Assembly (NCBI GenBank): GCA_045634085.1
Contig: JAZQZM010000025.1
Span: 1 to 9,594 of the forward strand
Direction of reading: 5' to 3'
Source of the DNA: HGM04593 sp045634085
GTDB lineage: Bacteria; Bacteroidota; Bacteroidia; Bacteroidales; Bacteroidaceae
Length of the DNA: 9,594 nt
Shown here piece by piece: positions 6,733-9,594 of this stretch (the stretch's first letter is position 1; the number at the start of each line of letters is the position of its first letter). Both the position numbers and the translations under genes were made by a program. The notes below the pieces were generated by a model, which was given only the letters and a program-made list of their open reading frames with translations, ran no database searches and was not told the DNA's origin.

Positions 6733-7473
6733 TCAGTTCTTCAGTATATAATCAATTGTCGTGACTACCCTGATGTTCTTTATGTGTGGTGTGGTAGCGT
6801 CACTGCTTATGCTGAACTGTCCCTGGTTGGCGTTCCTTATGCCGCCAAGCTCGCTATCGGAATCCTCGGCAAACTTCTGTGCAACTGCACGCGCGTTGCG
6901 TGTAGCCTCCTCAATCATCTCGGGCTTGATTTCGTTCAGTCCGGTGTATTCGAATGTGGCATCGCCGCCGTATCCATACTCTGTGCCAATGTTGACACCC
7001 TTCTTCATCAGTACAATCTGCTCCTTGATGAGTTCGATTACCTTCTCCACCTGTGTCGATGACACCGTAACCACATCCCTTCCTTCGTAACGGTACTTCA
7101 GGTTCTCGGGTGTGTAGGTCTGTGCAAGGCGGTCGGTTACGTTCGGTGTCGACAGGATAATCTCCTCGTCGGTGATTCCGTTCTCCTTGAGGAAACCGAT
7201 GATTGTGGCACTGCTCCTGTCAAGGTCGTTGTACAGCGACTGTATGTCGTTGTTCACGCAGTAGTAGGGTATGGGCCACACCACCTTGTTTGCCATTACC
7301 TCGCGCTGGGCAAGGCCCTTCACGGTTACATATTGGTCCTTGTCGGCAATGCTCTTCAGCCCTTTGGAGATGAAAAGGCCAAGGACGATGAGTCCCACCA
7401 TTATTGCAAAACCGGGTACTCCCGATTTTGATGAGTTGCAACAACTGCAGCTTTTTTTCTCTTCCTGTTCCAT
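6733..7473 (-). CDS. SIMPL-domain (DUF541) membrane-anchored protein
   Basis: This is a 246-residue protein. Residues 1-19 are short, polar and Cys-rich (Cys9, Cys11 and Cys12 in SCSCCNSS). One membrane helix follows at about 20-37 (PGFAIMVGLIVLGLFISKG). The rest is a SIMPL/DUF541 domain with its usual landmarks: YVTVKGLAQREVMANKVVWP (about 48-67), SSATIIGFLKENGITDEEI (about 87-105), YRYEGRDVVTVSSTQVEKV, EEATRNARAVAQKFAEDSDS, and the closing strand NIRVVTTIDYILKN. The domain is predicted to face the periplasm. The family is widespread in Gram-negative envelopes, with no agreed biochemical role. It lies 54 bases after the cytidylyltransferase gene and is probably the last gene of the kdsD operon. 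The three N-terminal Cys could bind a metal or form disulfides, but this is speculation; there is no lipobox. Assignment to the domain is confident. Confidence 0.88.
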   Translation of the reverse strand: MEQEEKKSCSCCNSSKSGVPGFAIMVGLIVLGLFISKGLKSIADKDQYVTVKGLAQREVMANKVVWPIPYYCVNNDIQSLYNDLDRSSATIIGFLKENGITDEEIILSTPNVTDRLAQTYTPENLKYRYEGRDVVTVSSTQVEKVIELIKEQIVLMKKGVNIGTEYGYGGDATFEYTGLNEIKPEMIEEATRNARAVAQKFAEDSDSELGGIRNANQGQFSISSDATTPHIKNIRVVTTIDYILKN

Positions 7474-7527
7474 ACTGATTCTGATTGTGTATAGTTTGAA
7501 AACGTTCCTGTCTTCTCCTTTGTTGCT

Positions 7528-8166
7528 TTACAGTGCAATCACCTTCTCGGCGAACTCGAAGTCCTCTGGGTAGTCAATGTCAATGCCTTCAATTGGGTCG
7601 ATTATTGCCATGTACGGGTTGAAACCCACGCGTTGGTGTTCTACGGTCCATAGTTCCTTACGGAATATGTAGAATGCGCTTGTCTCCACATATACCGGCT
7701 CAATTTTCTGTGTCTGCGGAATCTTCTTCAAGTCATAGTTCAGCGGCTTGCCATCATGCCAGCAGAAGGTCTGTATCTTCTGCGCACTGAAGGCGGAGTC
7801 ATGTTCGCCCGATTTCACCTTGTCGATGGCGCAACTTATCGTATCCTCCTTGATGAACGGAGATGTGGTATGTGCAAGCATGTACACGTCGGCATCCACC
7901 TCCTTGGTGAAAGCGTCGTAAATCTCCTCGCCCAGCGTCTCATCGCGGTCGAGCCACTCGCTGCGCTTCAGGTATTTCACGCCTTGGGGCAGGTGGGGGA
8001 TAATCTCCTCACTGCTGCAGTATACATATACCTCGTCTACGTTCTTTACCTTTGCAAGTGTCTCAAGGATATACCACATCAGCGGTTTGCCGCCAAGCGG
8101 TTTAAGATTCTTGCCTATTACCCTCTTGCTGTTGAGGCGTATGGGGACAAATGCTACTACTTTCAT
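7528..8166 (-). CDS. NeuA-like CMP-sugar cytidylyltransferase
   Basis: This 212-residue protein belongs to the acylneuraminate cytidylyltransferase (CTP_transf_3) family, which joins CMP from CTP to a nonulosonic or Kdo-like sugar acid before glycan transfer. Visible landmarks: the nucleotide-binding N-terminus VAFVPIRLNSKRVIGKNLKPL (residues 4-24, standing in for the family's IPARxGSKxxxxKN), GGKPLMWYILETL, a VYVYCSS strand, AHTTSPFIKEDT (family QPTSPLR), YVETSAFYIFRKEL, and the closing DPIEGIDIDYPEDFEFAEKV, which carries the acidic metal-site residues. It is not KdsB-like at the N-terminus. The sugar could be Kdo, Kdn, pseudaminic or legionaminic acid, or another; the sequence does not decide. 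It lies downstream of kdsD, separated by 159 bases of repeat-rich DNA, and upstream of the SIMPL gene. No synthase (NeuB/KdsA) is in the window. Confidence 0.85.
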   Translation of the reverse strand: MKVVAFVPIRLNSKRVIGKNLKPLGGKPLMWYILETLAKVKNVDEVYVYCSSEEIIPHLPQGVKYLKRSEWLDRDETLGEEIYDAFTKEVDADVYMLAHTTSPFIKEDTISCAIDKVKSGEHDSAFSAQKIQTFCWHDGKPLNYDLKKIPQTQKIEPVYVETSAFYIFRKELWTVEHQRVGFNPYMAIIDPIEGIDIDYPEDFEFAEKVIAL

Positions 8167-8170
8167 AACA

Positions 8171-8211
8171 AACTGAAAACTGAAAAGTTAAAGGTAAAAA
8201 CTGAACTGAAA
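8171..8211. repeat. AACTGAA short direct-repeat block before the cytidylyltransferase gene
   Basis: AACTGAAA occurs at 8171-8178 and 8178-8185, sharing one base; AACTG occurs at 8199-8203 and again, as AACTGAAA, at 8204-8211. Similar CAGTTTTCAGTTTTC-type repeats are common between genes in Bacteroidales, from recollection. On the coding (minus) strand it forms the leader immediately before the ATG at 8166, so copy changes could affect translation, which is inference. Confidence 0.55.
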
Positions 8212-8250
8212 GTGAAGTTTGGATAACACGAGCAGCGTAAAGTCGCAAGC

Positions 8251-8324
8251 AGCACGGCAACTCCCCTCAGCCACTTTGTGGTAGCCCCCCCCCCTAGGGT
8301 AGGGGAACAGTTTAAAGTCGTGCT
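8251..8324. repeat. Nested palindrome with a run of ten C in the kdsD operon
   Basis: Three nested inverted repeats share one centre region: AGCACG (8251-8256) with CGTGCT (8319-8324), TCCCCT (8262-8267) with AGGGGA (8301-8306), and CCAC-TTT-GTGG (8271-8281). Between the inner arms lies a run of ten C (8285-8294) running into the palindrome CCCTAGGG. The element ends just outside the kdsD stop. It resembles short intergenic repeats seen in Bacteroidales. The homopolymer run is a possible slippage site. Confidence 0.55.
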
Positions 8325-8325
8325 C

Positions 8326-9273
8326 TTAGAAACAGCTGAATGCATCAATCACACCCACAAGCTCTCCCTCGCCGTTCACCACAATGAGTGAATTGATGTT
8401 GTGCTGGCGCATCAGTTTTTCGGCCTGTGAAAGTTTATCGTCCTCTCTGATGATCTTTGGGTTGCTGTTCATGAGGTCCTTTACTGTAAGCTCGAAGAAA
8501 CGGTCCTGGTCGCGCTGCATTGTGCGGCGTATGTCACCGTCGGTAACGGCGCCAAGAATCTTTCCCTCTTCAACAACAACTGCAATACCCATTTTTGTCC
8601 GGCTTATCTGTAGCAGAGTGTCGCTTATCTTTGATTCGCGTGTCACAATGGGCAGGTTGTCGCTTATCATGAAGTCCTTTACCTTTGCAAGCAGGCGGCG
8701 TCCAAGCGAACCACCGGGGTGGAATCTTGCGAAGTCCTTTGCCTGGAAGTTGCGCACAGTCATCAATGCACATGCAATGGCATCGCCCATGGCGAGTGTC
8801 GCTGTGGTCGATGAGGTGGGGGCAAGGTTAAGTGGGCAAGCCTCATGTGTTACCGATATGTCGAGGTGACAGTCGGAGTATTTTGCCAGCAGCGATTCGG
8901 GGTTGCCCGACATTGAGATGATGGGGATGTTACGGTCGGCAAGCATTGGGATGAAACGCAACAGTTCGTCGGTCTGTCCCGAGTTCGATATTGCAATCAC
9001 TACATCGCCTTCGCATATCATGCCCAGGTCGCCATGGAAAGCATCAAGCGGGTTTACAAAGAATGCCGGTGTTCCGGTACTTGCCATTGTTGAGGCAATC
9101 TTTGCGCCGATGTGGCCCGATTTTCCTACGCCTGTGACAATGAGTCTTCCTTTGCTGCCGATGATTATCTCAATCGCTTTTGTGAAGTTCTCGTCGAGTC
9201 TCGGTATCATGTTCAGGATAGCCTGAGCCTCGTCCTGGAAACATTTTTTTGCTACGCTTATAACGTCTGTCAT
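8326..9273 (-). CDS. kdsD: Arabinose-5-phosphate isomerase, KdsD/KpsF/GutQ family
   Basis: The enzyme interconverts ribulose 5-phosphate and arabinose 5-phosphate, the first committed step to Kdo. The 315-residue protein has the full family layout: an SIS domain (about 35-170) and two CBS domains (about 205-260 and 268-315). The catalytic residues known from E. coli KdsD (Lys59, Glu111, Glu152, His193) are all present at a constant offset of eight: Lys51 in GVGKSGHIG, Glu103 in SNSGQTDELL, Glu144 in VTHEACPLNLAPTSSTT, and His185 in FHPGGSLGRRL. His80 in NPLDAFHGDLG corresponds to His88. The first CBS domain ends with GAVTDGDIRR, the second with LVGVIDAFSCF. It heads a minus-strand unit with a NeuA-like cytidylyltransferase and a SIMPL protein, and a promoter element lies 68 bases upstream. 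CBS domains suggest ligand control, but the ligand is unknown. A capsule-specific (KpsF) or housekeeping role cannot be told apart from sequence. Confidence 0.93.
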   Translation of the reverse strand: MTDVISVAKKCFQDEAQAILNMIPRLDENFTKAIEIIIGSKGRLIVTGVGKSGHIGAKIASTMASTGTPAFFVNPLDAFHGDLGMICEGDVVIAISNSGQTDELLRFIPMLADRNIPIISMSGNPESLLAKYSDCHLDISVTHEACPLNLAPTSSTTATLAMGDAIACALMTVRNFQAKDFARFHPGGSLGRRLLAKVKDFMISDNLPIVTRESKISDTLLQISRTKMGIAVVVEEGKILGAVTDGDIRRTMQRDQDRFFELTVKDLMNSNPKIIREDDKLSQAEKLMRQHNINSLIVVNGEGELVGVIDAFSCF

Positions 9274-9340
9274 ATTATTGTGCTGTTGTTTTTATCCCGA
9301 ATTTTGTCCTTTTGACTGCACAGGAGTGCATATATCTGCG

Positions 9341-9348
9341 CGAAGATA
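9341..9348 (-). promoter_or_regulatory. -7 promoter element for the kdsD operon
   Basis: Read on the minus strand this is TATCTTCG, one base off the Bacteroidota -7 consensus, 67 bases before the kdsD ATG at 9273. No clear TTTG -33 is seen at normal spacing. A small inverted repeat, TGCAC-AGGA-GTGCA (9317-9330), would fall at the very start of the transcript. The rest of the gap, 9349-9460, shows nothing further I can support. Confidence 0.5.
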
Positions 9349-9460
9349 CGAATAACTTGTGTAAAATTGAAGACTTTGTCCCAAATTCTCTCTCCGTAGG
9401 GTGGCATTCCTGCGCCTGATGTCCGTATACAATGCAAAAAGAGACCGACATGGAATGATC

Positions 9461-9594
9461 TGACCCCAAAAAGTTGGACGGATTAATTAAAAAAGTTTAT
9501 TGGTAAAGAGTTCGGTATTGCACCGGGCTCTTTCCTTTTAGTCTCAGTTTAATTCTATCATTATTGTAGTAGTGGATATACTTCCTCAGTTCCT
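9461..9594 (-). mobile_element. End of an IS3-family insertion sequence (runs off the right edge)
   Basis: The sequence TGACCCCAAAAAGTTGGAC at 9461-9479 starts with the TG typical of IS3-family termini. It lies 18 bases outside the stop codon of an IS3-type transposase reading toward it. This is the transposase-end terminus of the element; the other end is beyond the window, so the target duplication (3-4 bases in this family) cannot be seen. The bases just outside are GATC. The insertion lies about 110 bases upstream of the kdsD promoter element. Confidence 0.8.
9497..9594 (-). CDS. IS3-family transposase (OrfB), C-terminal 31 residues
   Basis: The open frame enters from the right edge and ends at the TAA at 9497-9499. 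The peptide contains KYIHYYNNDRIKLRLKGKSP and then VQYRTLYQ, the very conserved C-terminus of IS3-family integrase-type transposases (YxxYYNxxRIKxxLKGxSPxxYR). The catalytic DDE residues lie beyond the window, so whether the element is intact cannot be judged. No frame disruption is seen in the visible part. Confidence 0.85.
   Translation of the reverse strand, partial: ELRKYIHYYNNDRIKLRLKGKSPVQYRTLYQ

Noticed and set aside
6554..6751. 65-codon frame in the convergent gap
   Set aside because: It is largely a reading of the palindrome and then of the terminator, and overlaps the end of the SIMPL gene. No ribosome site or family match.
7756..8226. 156-codon plus-strand frame opposite the cytidylyltransferase
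   Set aside because: It is antisense to a clear enzyme gene, and its last part reads the AACTGAA repeat block.
8171..8324. Possible CRISPR or tandem-repeat array
   Set aside because: The repeats are 5-8 bases, irregular and without spacers, so this is low-complexity intergenic DNA and not an array.
9275..9469. 64-codon minus-strand frame before kdsD
   Set aside because: It begins inside the insertion-sequence end, spans the promoter element and shows no family resemblance.

Overview
The window looks like chromosome of a Bacteroidales-type gut bacterium (phylum Bacteroidota). Four upstream regions carry the Bacteroidota -7 element (TAnnTTTG, seen here as TATCTTTG, TATCTTCG or TAACTTCG), and most starts lack a Shine-Dalgarno sequence. 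The gene set also fits: a NigD-like lipoprotein, a GGGtGRT/IscU-like pair, and Bacteroidota-style intergenic repeats. The genus cannot be fixed from the sequence alone. No tRNA, rRNA, CRISPR array or phage gene was found.

Left part, minus strand (1-1295): a two-gene operon with its own promoter. It encodes an IscU/NifU-like iron-sulfur scaffold protein (517-1218) and then the N-terminal half of a GGGtGRT-family protein (503 to beyond base 1). The second gene has an unusually good Shine-Dalgarno sequence, and both use a restricted codon set typical of high expression. Their joint biochemical role is not known to me.

Centre, plus strand (1397-6482): divergent from that operon come a NigD-like lipoprotein gene overlapping smpB (trans-translation), a strong hairpin terminator, and metH (cobalamin-dependent methionine synthase). 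MetH ends exactly where the reactivation domain should begin. Next is a DedA/VTT-family membrane protein with its own promoter and an unusual secreted-type N-terminal extension.

Right part, minus strand (6676-9348): a probable operon of kdsD (arabinose-5-phosphate isomerase), a NeuA-like CMP-sugar cytidylyltransferase, and a membrane-anchored SIMPL-domain protein. It points to synthesis and activation of a Kdo-like or nonulosonic acid for surface polysaccharide. The kdsD/cytidylyltransferase gap holds a nested palindrome with a run of ten C and an AACTGAA repeat block. The convergent gap between the DedA gene and the SIMPL gene holds another nested palindrome, flanked by terminators. The right edge (9461-9594) is the end of an IS3-family insertion sequence, with the transposase C-terminus reading in from beyond the window.

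No clear-cut new defence or mobile system is present. The points most worth a second look are the GGGtGRT/IscU-like pair, MetH without its activation domain, the KdsD/NeuA-like pairing, the two palindromic intergenic elements and the DedA N-terminal extension.
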